From assembly GCF_019320115.1 (NCBI RefSeq), contig NC_089582.1, positions 117,000,637 to 117,064,636 of the forward strand: a DNA stretch of 64,000 nucleotides. Reading direction: 5' to 3'. The DNA is from Miscanthus floridulus (Eukaryota; Streptophyta; Magnoliopsida; Poales; Poaceae). Under the pieces are notes generated by a model. The model was not told where the DNA came from. It ran no database searches and saw nothing but the letters and a program-made list of their open reading frames with translations. Position 1 is the stretch's first letter. Every line of letters begins with the position of its first letter. Positions 10,943 through 21,711 of the stretch are shown piece after piece. A program made the position numbers and the translations under genes.

Positions 10943-11895
10943 TTGCATGGTACAAGTGTCTCCACTCAACTGCTTGAAGTAGAGAGAAGTGATCTGGGGG
11001 TCATGTGGTGTAGCCCGGGCTCGTTCGGCTGCTGTACTCTCGGCTGGTTTGCTACTACTCTCGGTGGTCTGCAGACACAAGTCATTGTTGCTACAGTGCT
11101 CAGAAGCAGCTCGTTCCCTCTCGTTCTTGTTGCATGGTACAAGTGTCTCCAGTCAACTGCATGAAGTAGAGAGAAGTGATCTGGGGGTCCATGTGTAGTG
11201 TAGCCCAGGCTCGTTCGGCTGCTGTACTCTCGGCTGGTTTGCTACTACTCTCGGACGGTCTGCAGACACAAGTCATTGTTGCTACAGTGGTCAGAAGCAG
11301 CTCGTTCGCTCTCGTTCTTGTTGCATGGTACAAGCGTCTCCACTCAACTGCTTGAAGCAGAGAGAAGTGATCTGGGGGTCCATGTGTAGTGTAGCCCGGG
11401 TTCGTTCGGCTGCTGTACTCTCGGCTGGTTTGCTACTACTCTCGGATGGTCTGCAGACACAAGTCATTGTTGCTACAGTGGTCAGAAGCAGCTCGTTCGC
11501 TCTCGTTCTTGTTGCATGGTACAAGTGTCTCCACTCAACTGCTTGAAGTAGAGAGAAGTGATCTGGGGGTCCATGTGTAGTGTAGCCCGGGCTCGTTCGG
11601 CTGCTGTACTCTCGGCTGGTTTGTTACTACTCTCGGATGGTGGTCTGCAGACACAAGTCATTGTTGCTACAGTGCTCAGAAGCAGCTCGTTCGCTCTCGT
11701 TCTTGTTGCATGGTACAAGTGTCTCCACTCGACTGCTTGAAGTAGAGAGAAGTGATCTGGGGGTCCATGTGTAGTGTAGCCCGGGCTCGTTCGGCTGCTG
11801 TACTCTCGGCTGGTTTGTTACTACTCTCGGATGGTGGTCTGCAGACACAAGTCATTGTTGCTACAGTGCTCAGAAGCAGCTCGTTCGTCGCTCTC
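10943..11895 (+). repeat. Tandem array, five units of 187-194 bp
   Basis: The landmark TTGCATGGTACAAG recurs at 10943, 11130, 11321, 11512 and 11706, giving spacings of 187, 191, 191 and 194 bp. Units are nearly identical and include GTGTAGTGTAGCCCGGGCTC, GCTGTACTCTCGGCTGGTTT and GTCATTGTTGCTACAGTG. Short open frames of about 60-78 codons appear in several frames on both strands as a by-product of the repeat. The length is within the range of plant satellites, but five units here show only a local array. Confidence 0.9.
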
Positions 11896-11966
11896 GTTCG
11901 GCTGCTCTAGAAGCAGCTCGTTCGGCTGCTTTTGAGCACTGTAGCAACAATGACCTGTGTCTGCAG
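11839..11966. repeat. 33-bp inverted repeat closing the tandem array
   Basis: The arm at 11839-11871 (CTGCAGACACAAGTCATTGT...) reappears inverted at 11934-11966 with one mismatch in 33. The loop of 62 bp holds broken copies of the AGCAGCTCGTTCGGCTGC part of the unit. The last array unit therefore folds back on itself. Confidence 0.8.
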
Positions 11967-12047
11967 AGGCTGTTGGGGTGAGATGGAAACAGTTACGCTA
12001 GTTGCTATGAGGAAGGCGAGTGCTTCTTATCATAGAAGATATTTCTT

Positions 12048-12641
12048 CTAGACTTTTGCCTCCCAAAGGCATTCAACAGAGGGACTACCGTCACTGCGAA
12101 TCTTTGTTGGTGGCGCATGCAGCAAGAGGTCCCGGAGATGAGCTGGTGGCTGGAGGCCCATGGCAGAGGCTCGTTCCCAGCGCTGAAGCCGAGTAACACC
12201 AATGCATGGGCCAAACTTCATGTCCATGTCAAACTGTCGCAGCTGCTCTTCTTATCACCAAAATCATCTGCAGAAACATTGCCACGAGCAACAGCCTTAG
12301 GGCATCAAAATGGAAAATGAGCTTGAGATATAGCACTAATATATGAGTATAATTTTACAAAAAAAAAAAGAAAAGAACTTCTACACTTCCCCACAAAGTG
12401 AGAAGCACAGAAATTAAAGAAGAGTACTCCTATCATCCTGTGACCCTCGGCAAGTAGCAAGAGTACCTTTGAGATCCCAGGAGCCATGAGAAACTAGAGC
12501 TGATGTCTGAGCAGTATCTGGGGTGCCAACAGAGGCCCCACCAGTGTACTGCTGTGTCGTCTTCTTCGAAGATGATGTTGCCTTGGTCACACCTCCTTTC
12601 TTTTTCTGCCGGTAAAAAACTTTCACACCACCAGATGACAT
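12048..12641 (-). pseudogene. POLD4: DNA polymerase delta subunit 4 (POLD4) pseudogene, two exons
   Basis: Exon 1 (12641-12467) starts MSSGGVKVFYRQKKKGG, the typical N-terminus of plant POLD4 with its basic FYRQKKK region. It ends at an AAAG|GTACTC donor. The intron is 12466-12268 and ends TTTCTGCAG. Exon 2 (12267-12048) gives EEQLRQFDMDMKFGPC and GVTRLQRWERA, the conserved C-terminal POLD4 domain, and ends in TAG. Joined at these sites, exon 2 is out of frame by one base just before the EEQLRQ motif (AAGAAGAG where AAGGAAGAG would restore the frame). The product would otherwise be about 130 residues, near family size. POLD4 is the small accessory subunit of replicative polymerase delta. The intron is kept, so this copy arose by DNA duplication or decay in place, not by retroposition. 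A sequencing error at that one base would make it a real gene. Confidence 0.75.
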
Positions 12642-12856
12642 GTTTCTCTATTCTTCAGTCCTGCAAATGTTTCTTTATCAATTCCTTCCAGCAGAAATTT
12701 GAAATCAGACCTACTCTAGATTTTTGTCTTTGGTTGAAAGATATATATACTCCTACACTACAAGTGTGCATCCAGAGAGCCACCAGAAACCCTACGTTCA
12801 GAGCTCTAGTCCTGGAGCACTAAGCATGGTATTGTGTAAATAAAGAACTGGATATG

Positions 12857-13015
12857 GGCAGCCTGTAGGTAATGAAACACTGGCCCAGTCATTGTTTATG
12901 AAGCTGCTAGCATCATTGCGGTATAACCGTATAACCAATATGCATATAATAGTCAGCCCTTAGGTAGTGAAACATCGGTCCAGTCACTGTTCACAAAGCT
13001 GTTAGCATCATTGTA
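12857..13015. repeat. Diverged direct duplication
   Basis: About 64 bp at 12857-12920 (GGCAGCCTGTAGGTAATG ... CTAGCATCATTG) is repeated at 12952-13015 with roughly 20% change, offset by 95 bp. No function is apparent. Confidence 0.6.
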
Positions 13016-13021
13016 GTAGAG

Positions 13022-13457
13022 CCCAATGCATACAGTGAGATCTAATGTAGCAGTCATCTAATATTAGCATCATATATATGCATGGTCACTTGGATATGCA
13101 TGGGCATGAGTCGAATACACCGAGACCGAGCAAGCTAAGATCTTCATCAGTGACATAATCTACAAACCAAACTGAAAAAGGCATGCCTAAACACTCTTTC
13201 TGAGCTCGCCTCGAGCACATGTGTGTACCTCAATAGAAGGCAGTAGGATTGAGGCTCTGGAACTGGAATACAGAGCAAAAAACAAAGAAAGAACGATCTT
13301 GCAGAATGTCCTGACACAACATTAGAAATGTTCCTCGGTCGCCAATCCATTGCGCATCCAGGGCGTGGAGTGGGTGTTCAGTTGAATCCCCATGTCTTTT
13401 CAAATGAAACTGCAACCGTAGCTTAACTGGGAACCAATATTCCAAGAAGCCCAGTGG
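13022..13457. other. Left flank of the chromovirus insertion
   Basis: Single-copy-looking DNA ending with the target-site duplication AGTGG (13453-13457). On the minus strand an open frame at 13445-13230 continues into this flank, but I do not recognise the product. Before the insertion this DNA was continuous with 54465 onward. Confidence 0.5.
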
Positions 13458-16400
13458 TGAAGCGACCTGATTTCCGCGAAGGGAAATCCACAGAGTCGAA
13501 GTGTAATAATACCGTTGTAGATCATATTACCCAAATTTTCAGTCAAATACCACATCCATACAACGATAATATTATAGTACAAATAGTACGGAATTACATA
13601 ATTTATTACATTGCCGCATCGGCGGAATCAAATGTAGCATTCATTCAGAACAGCTTGAAGATAAGATCGCCAAACTCGAGCGTAGGAACGAATTCCTCAA
13701 CCGTCAAACTCCTCAGAGCTATAATCCTCAGCAGAACTTGTGTGCCAAAATTTATCAGTACGATTTGTACTGGCCACTCCCACCCTATGAGCACTGCTTT
13801 GTGGAAATTGGATGCAAGTTGGATATAATCAAAAGGAACCTATAAGGCTAGGGTTTCCTATGTTTTAGCATATCAAGTATATAATAATAGTTGATCAAGT
13901 TTTAACACCATTCCCACACACATTCCACCCCATTCCCTTTCCAGAGCCAGGTTTCGATCCTGGGATCGATATACCACCATCCACACCATCATCATACCAT
14001 CGCTCAGTCGACAGGCCAACTCCCTCTCGGCACTGTCTCAAGGCCCGTAGCCTCTGGCAACGACCGACACTCTCTCACGGGGGAGGAAGAGAAAGATTCA
14101 TCTCACTATCTAGTTTAAGCGAAACCCAGGAAAGGTCCATAGCCGACAAGTCGGCACATGTATCGATCGTTCAACCATACACTCTGCAGAGGTTTTACAT
14201 AACCACAAGATCTGCCTTCTTCGCTAACCGTCGTCAACTGGGCTGATTCCGGCCGCTTGCTAGCCTAGGATACTGCCACCCTACCATTCAGCCTTGGTAC
14301 ACCCCAAGTCTAGTCTGGGGTGGCTGAAACTGTGAGTCATGAGCCGGGTCCACAAGGTCTCCATGAAGTCTCGGAAGGGTGTGGGGGCATCCTCCGCGCC
14401 CCGTACCTCCTTACACTGTCCGCTATCAACCTAGCAGTAGTGGCAATATCCTACCAAGTAGTCCGGCCGTCCCGCACCATATAAGGCGAGTAGTACGTAA
14501 GGCTTCCCGGTGAATCTGAGTACTAGTAAGTCCTTAGGGATGACCAAGCCAGAATGTCTTCATCAGGGTTTCCATTTACCGTGCCACCACAGCACCTCCA
14601 CCCCGGGCTCCTCCCATCACAGATTCACACCCAGGACCACCTTATATACCATTTACCCACCATAGGTATCCAATCCAGGGGTGCCCAGGTAGCACCACAC
14701 GGCAAGACTTGCCCCAGGCTCGTCGTATACTCCAACTTGGTCGACACAACCCTCACCCTCCACACACCCAAGTCACACACGCAGCACTCTCCCCATAGTC
14801 TAGATAACACCAGTTTCCACCACGTATTAATGTAGTAGAAGTGTAAGTAATGGAATATAGCAGTAAGCGTGTGTCTAGCCTAATAGCAGGGTATGCAGGG
14901 GTAAGGTTGTGTCAAGGTAAAGGCCATCAAGTAAGCATACTACCATGCAAGTCCTATCATAGTATGATTATAGCAGTAAAGTAAAGCAATAGCAGTTCTA
15001 TATTAGCCATGCGTAATGGGTGCTACGAGATTGGGTGGGATGTGGCACCTTCAGTGTAGTCGTCTCCGTTCTCCTCACGGTACTCACGATCCTCATCCAT
15101 CTGGTTCTCCTCCGAGTCTGCATACGTTCGAATTATAGTCACGTTAGCGACGTCTATAGAATAGCACAAAGAAGCAATGAAAATTCAAAAGAGCCAAATG
15201 CACTCAAACATGGGTTCATTGCGTGAAGCTTGATTTTAGATGAATTTTGGTCCTAGTTTCGTATTTTTCTGAGGTCATATGAATTAGTTATGAATTTCCG
15301 AAGTTGTAATCATTTTTGAAAATGGGAAAAGGCTGAATTAATCCTGGGCTGACACGTGTCACACTGTGACTGGTCCACGTGACATGCTGATGTTAGCATG
15401 ACATCATCGGCTCGGCTCTGAGCTGATAAGTGGGGGGTCCTACTGACGTCATCTTGACGTCAGCATGACGTCATCAACGTCGTCGGTTCCGACAGGTGGG
15501 GCCAGAGGCTCTTGGGTCACTGACTTGTGGCTTCGGTCAATGGTCAACGTTGACCGGTCATTGGCCGATACAGGCCGAGCCTCGACTGGGCTGGTTGGGC
15601 CAGGCTTGGCCCGCCATGTGGCGCGTGCTGGTGCGGCCACGTCATCTTACTGGGCCACTAACGGGCCGTGATCCATGGGCACAGGTGAGGCGCGGTTCAT
15701 GGTGAACCCACCTGCGTTGGTCCATAGATCGTAGAGCCGGTCTATGAGGGACTTGGTCCACTTACTCCTTCCCAGGGTTTGGTTCACGTGCACGACGTGG
15801 TCGTGGTCGGAGCTCGTTGAGCTGCTCGGGGCGTGGTCGGCATAGTCATGGTCGGCGAGGTCGTGGTCAGAGCTGCTCGGCAGAGCTGCTCGGGATGTGG
15901 TCGACGTAGTCATGGTCGGTGAGGTCGTGGTCAGAGCTGCTCGGCGGAGCTGCTCGGGATGTGGTCGACATAGTCGTGGTCGGCGAGGTCATGGTCGGCG
16001 AGGGGGAAAATCCCCTGCTTCTTCCCCGGCGTGCTCCCGCCGGTGGTGAAGTCACCGACGAGCTTCTCGGGTGGTACTGGTGCGCGATTAAGGTAGGCAA
16101 TAGTTTTCCCATGCCTCGGTGAGTGCAGCAGTGGGGTCAAGGTGGCGGCTAGGGCTTCATAGGGTCCCAGCCACGGTGAACGGCGGCGTGGGTTCGTCGG
16201 TGTGCATGGACAGGGCTGCAGTGGTAGTGAGAGCCCAGTTGGAGGAGCGTGTGAGCTCCCCGGTGCTTCTACAGCCATGGTGGGCGTGTTGACGGAGCTC
16301 CTGGTGCTCCCAGTGGCTCCAGCCACGGTGGTGGGGGCAAAACAGAGGCGGTGGCATTCCGATGAGGTGCGGTGCGGCAACGCAAGGCTCCGGTGGGCTT

Positions 16401-17619
16401 CTTCCTCGGATAGGATGGGCGCGGTGTGTCTCTTGTCATGGCTGGGGTCCTCCTTTTGGCTGATGGCAGCGCACATGGTGCGTCCTGGGTCTCAACAAGC
16501 GTGGCCATGGCGGTCTCCCTAGCTAACCAGTTGGGCTAGGCCAGAGCTCGAAGCTTCAGCAAGGTTCCGATCATGGCGATGCACGTTCCATTTGGCTAGG
16601 GAGGTGGTCTCAGCAAGATGGCTTACCGCAGGGTTCGTGGCAGTAGGATGGCGGTGCAGTGGCAAGGCAAGGCCGTGATGTGGCGATGTAGTGTCGTGCC
16701 GAGCAGCTACGTCGCTGCAGCTGATCGGGGCAGCGCTCCTAGCTCCAGTGAGGTCCTCCCCGCAGTGGCGTCCTTCTCCGCCTTGCTTCTCCCTCCTCTC
16801 TCTCTTGGCTTGACGCTGTGTGGTGCTTTGCCACCAGCGGTGGCGGCGAATGGGCTGAGGGTTAGGGCTCATGGACGTTGGCTTTATAGCTGAGCTCCAA
16901 GGGCTCCAATGGCGGATGGCGATCGGGCGGTGGGGATACGTGCAGCGCATCCGACGACTTTCATGCGGTAGCGTAAGCGCGGTGCAAGGGGAACAAGGTC
17001 ATGCGATTTGCGTGACCCTAGGCCCATGCCTGCCACGCTGGTCGGCTCCCAGTCGCGTGGTGGAGAATGCATGGGCGAAGGGAAGAAGATGCTACTGTGC
17101 TGACAAGCGGGGTCGGGTCGTCAGGCGCTTGGCGCGATGTGGTTGCGTGCTGCACGTGATGGCTGATGAGCAGGCTCGGCTTGTCAGTGGCTGTATGCGT
17201 GCGGGCGGCGATGCTAGGTTGGCTTCATGGGCTACGCGCGTGAATGGGCAGGCGGGCTAGTTTGCAAAGCCGAGCAGGCCTAGGCTACTGCTGCTCCCTC
17301 TTCTTTCCTTTCTCTTTTATTTGTTGCCAATTTGGTTAGGGTTTATCATAAATATTTAGTAAGTTAGTTAAACATCACATAATGGCAAAAGAATCCAAAT
17401 CACATGTGGGTCTAAGGATGCATGCATGATTTATTTATTTAGGAATTTAATTACACATGTGGCATAAAACCAAACTATGCTTATGATTTTAACCTAGTTG
17501 GGTCACATCCAATCCAAAACTAGGGTTGGGCTTCTACATATGTCACTCAACATTACATAGGGCTAACACAAAAATTTTGTAGTTGTGATTTTTGGTGTGT
17601 GGATTTTTTGGTTGTTACA
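13458..17619 (-). repeat. Chromovirus 3' LTR
   Basis: On the plus strand it begins TGAAGCGACCTG and ends GGTTGTTACA (4162 bp). It is similar throughout to 36386-39996 plus 53949-54459, with about 5-10% differences in the parts compared by eye. A GC-rich block at 15450-17280 carries several long but unconserved frames. A cluster of ACGT-core motifs lies at 15351-15473. Confidence 0.9.
15351..15473. promoter_or_regulatory. Cluster of G-box and TGACGTCA motifs in the chromovirus LTR
   Basis: GACACGTGTC at 15351-15360 and CCACGTGAC at 15375-15383 are G-box-like. Three perfect TGACGTCA palindromes start at 15444, 15455 and 15466, exactly 11 bp apart. These are classic plant bZIP-type sites. The other LTR keeps the cluster (see 38280-38389). 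Binding is inferred from motif only. Confidence 0.55.
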
Positions 17620-17655
17620 GTCCTACCCCCTTAACAGAATCTCGTCCCCGAGATT
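17620..17655 (-). promoter_or_regulatory. Chromovirus polypurine tract and pre-PPT hairpin
   Basis: On the minus strand a hairpin AATCTCG-GGGA-CGAGATT (17655-17638) is followed by CTGTTAAGGGGGTAGGAC, which ends against the LTR at 17619. The purine run is the expected plus-strand primer site for reverse transcription. Confidence 0.75.
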
Positions 17656-20600
17656 AAAGCGTAACATACTCTTCGAAGAGGTAAGGGTATCATAGCCAGA
17701 GGTCAGACTCTTTCTCCCATGTTGCTTCTCTCTCAGTGTGATTGCTCCATTGGATCTTGCACATAGGAATAGTTTTGCTTCAGGTCTCTTTGGTATCTCT
17801 GCCCAGAATTCTGATAGGATGTTCTTTATACTCAAGTGTATTTTGAATGTCAAGTGAATCAGTTGGAACTACTTCATCGGGCACTCTCAAACACTTGTGT
17901 AGCTGTGAGACATGGAATACGGGATGTACACCCGCCAATTCCTCAGGTAGCTCAAGTTTGTAAGCGAGTTTTCCAATCCTTTTGCGGATCTTGTATGGCC
18001 CAACAAATCTAGGGGCAAGCTTGCCTTTCACATGGAATCTGACAGTTCCTCGTAGCGGGGATACCTTGAGATAGACGAAACCTCCCACATTGAACTCAAG
18101 TTCTCTTCTTCTTCTGTCAGCATAGCTCTTGTATCGACTTTGAGCAATTCTCAAATTCTCCTTCACTTGAGCAACTCCTTCTTCGACATCTTGAATCTTA
18201 GCAGAGTCAAAGAACGATCTTTCTCCTGGTTGGGACCACATCAACGGTGTCTTACAAGGTCTGCCATACAGAGCTTCAAATGGTGACATCTTGATACTGG
18301 CTTGGTAGCTGTTGTTGTAAGAGAACTCTACATAGGGTAGGCATTTCTCCCAATCAGAGCCATAATTCAGTACACTAGCGTGAAGCATGTCTTCTAAGAT
18401 TTGATTCACTCGTTTAGTCTGTCCATCTGTCTGTGGGTGATAAGCAGTACTGAAATCAAGTTTGGTTCCAATGGACTTGTGCAGGGCTTTCTAGAATCTG
18501 GACACAAACTGAGGACCACGATCAGATACAATACTAGAGGGAGCTCCATGCAGTCTGAGAATATGCTCAACATATAGATCTGCTAATTTTTTAGCATCGG
18601 TCTTGGTCTTAACTGGTACAAAGTGAGCAATCTTGGTCAAATAATCAACAATCACCCAGATGGAATCATTGTCTTTCTATGAACGGGGCAATCCAACTAT
18701 GAAATCCATGGATATGCTCTCCCATTTCCACTTGGGAACGTCAAGAGGCTTCAGCAATCCTGCAGGCCTTTGATGTTCAGCCTTGACTCTATTACAGGTG
18801 TCACATCATGCCTCATGTCCCGCAATGTCTGTCTTCATGCCTTTCCACCAAAAGTGTTTCTTCATGTCATGATACATCTTTGAACCTCCAAGGTGAATAC
18901 AGTACTTAGAATCATGTGCTTCTGACAAAACTTCCTCTCGTAGTGCTGGATCAGAAGGGACACAGATTCTGTCCTTAAACTAGATGGTTCCTTGTTCATC
19001 TTTATGGTGGTTGGTCTTGTAGCCTAGTTTCATTAGACCACGGAGATATTCGATCTCTTCACAATTTTTCTGAGCTTGACGAATGCGATCTGTGAGATCA
19101 TACTGTATGCATAGCTCATTCAACAAGTCATGCGGTAATATCTCAAGTTGGAAATCTTCGATCTCTTCCTTGAGCTCAGGTGGTACGGATTTAGTGATCA
19201 AAGTGTGACAGTAACTCTTACGACTGAGAGCATCTACAACTACATTAGCTTTTCCTGGATAATAGTGAATTTCTAGGTCATAGTCCTTGATCAACTCTAG
19301 CCATTGACATTGCCTCATATTTAGGTCTTCCTAAGTGAAAAAGTATTTCAAGCTCTTGTGGTCCATATAGATATCACACTTGTTGCCTATCAGGTAGTGT
19401 CTCCAGATCTTCAAGGCATGCACAACTACTGCTAACTCAAGATCATGAGTAGGGTAACGGTTCTCGTGTTCTTTCAGCTATCGAGATGCATATGCTATCA
19501 CTCTTCCATCTTGCATCAGTACACAACTAAGTCCTTGACGGGATGCATCACAATAGACTATGAAATCTTTGCTGATATCAGGCAATGCTAGCACAGGAGT
19601 TGTGGTAAGCTTCTATTTTAGTTCCTAGAAGCTTTGTTCGCACGTGGGCGTCCATTCAAACTCCTTAGTCTTCTTCAGAAGGTTGGTCATTGGACGGGCT
19701 ATCTTGGAGAAGTTTTCAATGAATCAGCGATAGTATCCAGCCAATCCCAAGAAACTTTTGATTTCTATCACATTACGGGGTTGATCCCACTCTTTCACAG
19801 CTTCAATCTTGGTTGGGTCAACTGCGACACCTTTAGCTGATAGTACATGGCCTAGGAAGGCAACTTCCTATAGCTAAAATTCGCATTTACTGAACTTTGC
19901 GTAGAGCTGATGTTGGGCTAGTTTCTCAAGCATAGTTCTCAGATGATGTTCGTGTTCTTCAGCGGTGGGTGAATAGACAAGGATGTCATCAATGAATACT
20001 ACCACGAACTTATCCAGTTCATTCATGAAAACCTTATTCATCATGTTCATGAAGTATGCGAGAGCATTTGTGAGTCCAAAGGACACCACGGTGAACTCAA
20101 ACTGCCCATACCTAGTCACAAAAGCTATCTTCGGGATGTCACTTTCTCGAATCTTCATCTGATGATAGCCAGATCTGAGATCAATCTTGGAGAAATACCT
20201 GGCACCTTGAAGCTGATCAAGCAGATCATCAATCCTTGGCAGGGGGTACTTGTTCTTGATGGTGACTGCGTTCAAGTTCCGGTAATCAATGCACATTCTC
20301 ATTGAGCCATCCTTCTTCTTAACAAACAGAACGGGGGATCCCTAGGGTGAAGCACTGGGTCTGATATATCCCTTCGAGATAAGCTCATCAAGCTATTTCT
20401 TGAGCTCGGCCAGTTCATCAACTGACATGCGATAGGGTCTCTTGGCAATGGGTCATGTTCTTGGCAAAAGATCAATGATGAACTCTACATCACGGTCTAG
20501 TGGCATACCTGGTAATTCTTCAGGGAATACATCGGGATAGTCTCTGACCACAGGCACATCATGAACTGTCTTCTCCTCTTTCTGTGATTCTGAATTGGCT

Positions 20601-21139
20601 TTAAGGGCACATAGGATGGAAGTGGACTTTCCGGACTGGGGTTCACATCTAATAACTTGGCCTGATGGGTGGGTCACTTGGACATATCTAGGTGAACATG
20701 ATATGATACCTCGGTGAATGGTTAACCAATTCATACCTAAGATGATATCTATGTTTGTGGAAGGTAACAGGGTTAGGTTGGCTTTAAAGATAAGACCCTC
20801 AATGGCAAGACTCACTCCCTTACAGATGTGGGTGCACTTTGGGTCTCCTAAAGGTGAACTAGTGATGATAGGCTTTTCATGTGGGGTTACAGGTAGGTCA
20901 AGCTCTCGGCAAACTTGGATGATATGTAAGAACAAGTTGCTCCAGAGTCAAATAGAACTAATGCAATATTGCCATTAACTAAAAACATACCATACACAAC
21001 GTCAGGGGCAACCTGTGCTTCCTTGGTGTCCAGATGGTTGAGACATCCATGGGTAGCAGATCTCTTGAACTGAGACTTCTGAGCAGCTGAGTTCTACGGG
21101 CACTCAGCGGCTTTGTGACCTGGTTGGCCACAAGCGAAG
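17654..21139 (-). pseudogene. Chromovirus pol: end of gag zinc knuckle, protease, RT, RNase H, integrase, chromodomain-like end
   Basis: On the minus strand from 21139 the frame gives the knuckle CFACGQPGHKAAEC, then the protease motif FDSGATCSY near 20950. A one-base loss follows and the frame resumes in 20935-20453. RT (20302-19874) has the conserved block [16 protein letters not shown] and the catalytic [12 protein letters not shown]. RNase H includes FIVYCDASRQGL and the MDHKSLKYF region near 19370. Integrase has the [14 protein letters not shown] knuckle end, [22 protein letters not shown], and the GPYKIRKRIG motif. The third catalytic residue, normally Glu, is Lys (codon 18415-18413). 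The C-terminus IQWSNHTEREATWEKE is the chromodomain-like end. At least 17 in-frame stops, mostly TAG, and the frameshift make it inactive. The polyprotein would perform reverse transcription and integration in a virus-like particle. Confidence 0.92.
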
Positions 21140-21657
21140 CAGGTTGTGGCAGAACCGCCTAATTTAATGCCTCATAGGAGTGCTTGTCTTCCATTAGACA
21201 CTAAGCACTTAGGGGAGAACACTAGATTACTTGGTTCCGTCGGACACACCCCAGGGGAGAACCCAAAAATCCACATTTTTGCCATTAGGATCACAAATGA
21301 GAGAATAAAGCTTACATCATTCGTAACCATTTCTTACATCACTTTTAATATAACATCAGAGTATAATATTTATTAATATAACAGCGGAATGAAATCATGT
21401 TATCAGAGTTATAAACAATTTAATTGAACAGCAGAATAGAAACATGTGAACAGAGTTACAGCGGAAATAAACATCTATTAATGACATGGTGAAGTATTTA
21501 TATATATAGACTACGGCAACAGATTATGAAACTTTCATTTATAAAAGTATTTGGTGAGTTATAAATAACAACTACGATCGCAGCGTAAAGGAAATCCTCT
21601 CTGAGCCCACCAGGAGGAATCCACACACAAAGGTCAGCTCAAGCGTCCACCTGTTAC

Positions 21658-21711
21658 CTGCAACAGGGGGAATAAAACCCTGAGTACTCAATTGTACTCA
21701 ACAAGACTTAC
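21658..21711 (-). promoter_or_regulatory. Conserved LTR hairpin module (LARD-2, 3' LTR)
   Basis: On the minus strand GTAAGT is followed by an imperfect inverted repeat (TGAGTAC / GTACTCA), a pyrimidine-rich run and TTGCAG. The same 54-55-bp module occurs in the solo LTR (7324-7378) and the LARD-1 LTRs (44302-44355 and its copy near 53480). Conservation between otherwise different LTRs suggests a cis-acting role. Confidence 0.5.

Noticed and set aside
10889..11848. Repeated 60-78-codon frames within the 191-bp array, which might look like a repeat protein or a CRISPR-like array
   Set aside because: The unit is not a constant multiple of three, frames overlap on both strands, and there are no short repeats with unique spacers. 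It is tandem duplication in plant DNA.
15450..17280. Long frames (up to 181 codons) in the chromovirus LTR
   Set aside because: They are not kept in the other LTR at 38560-39990. GC-rich chance frames.
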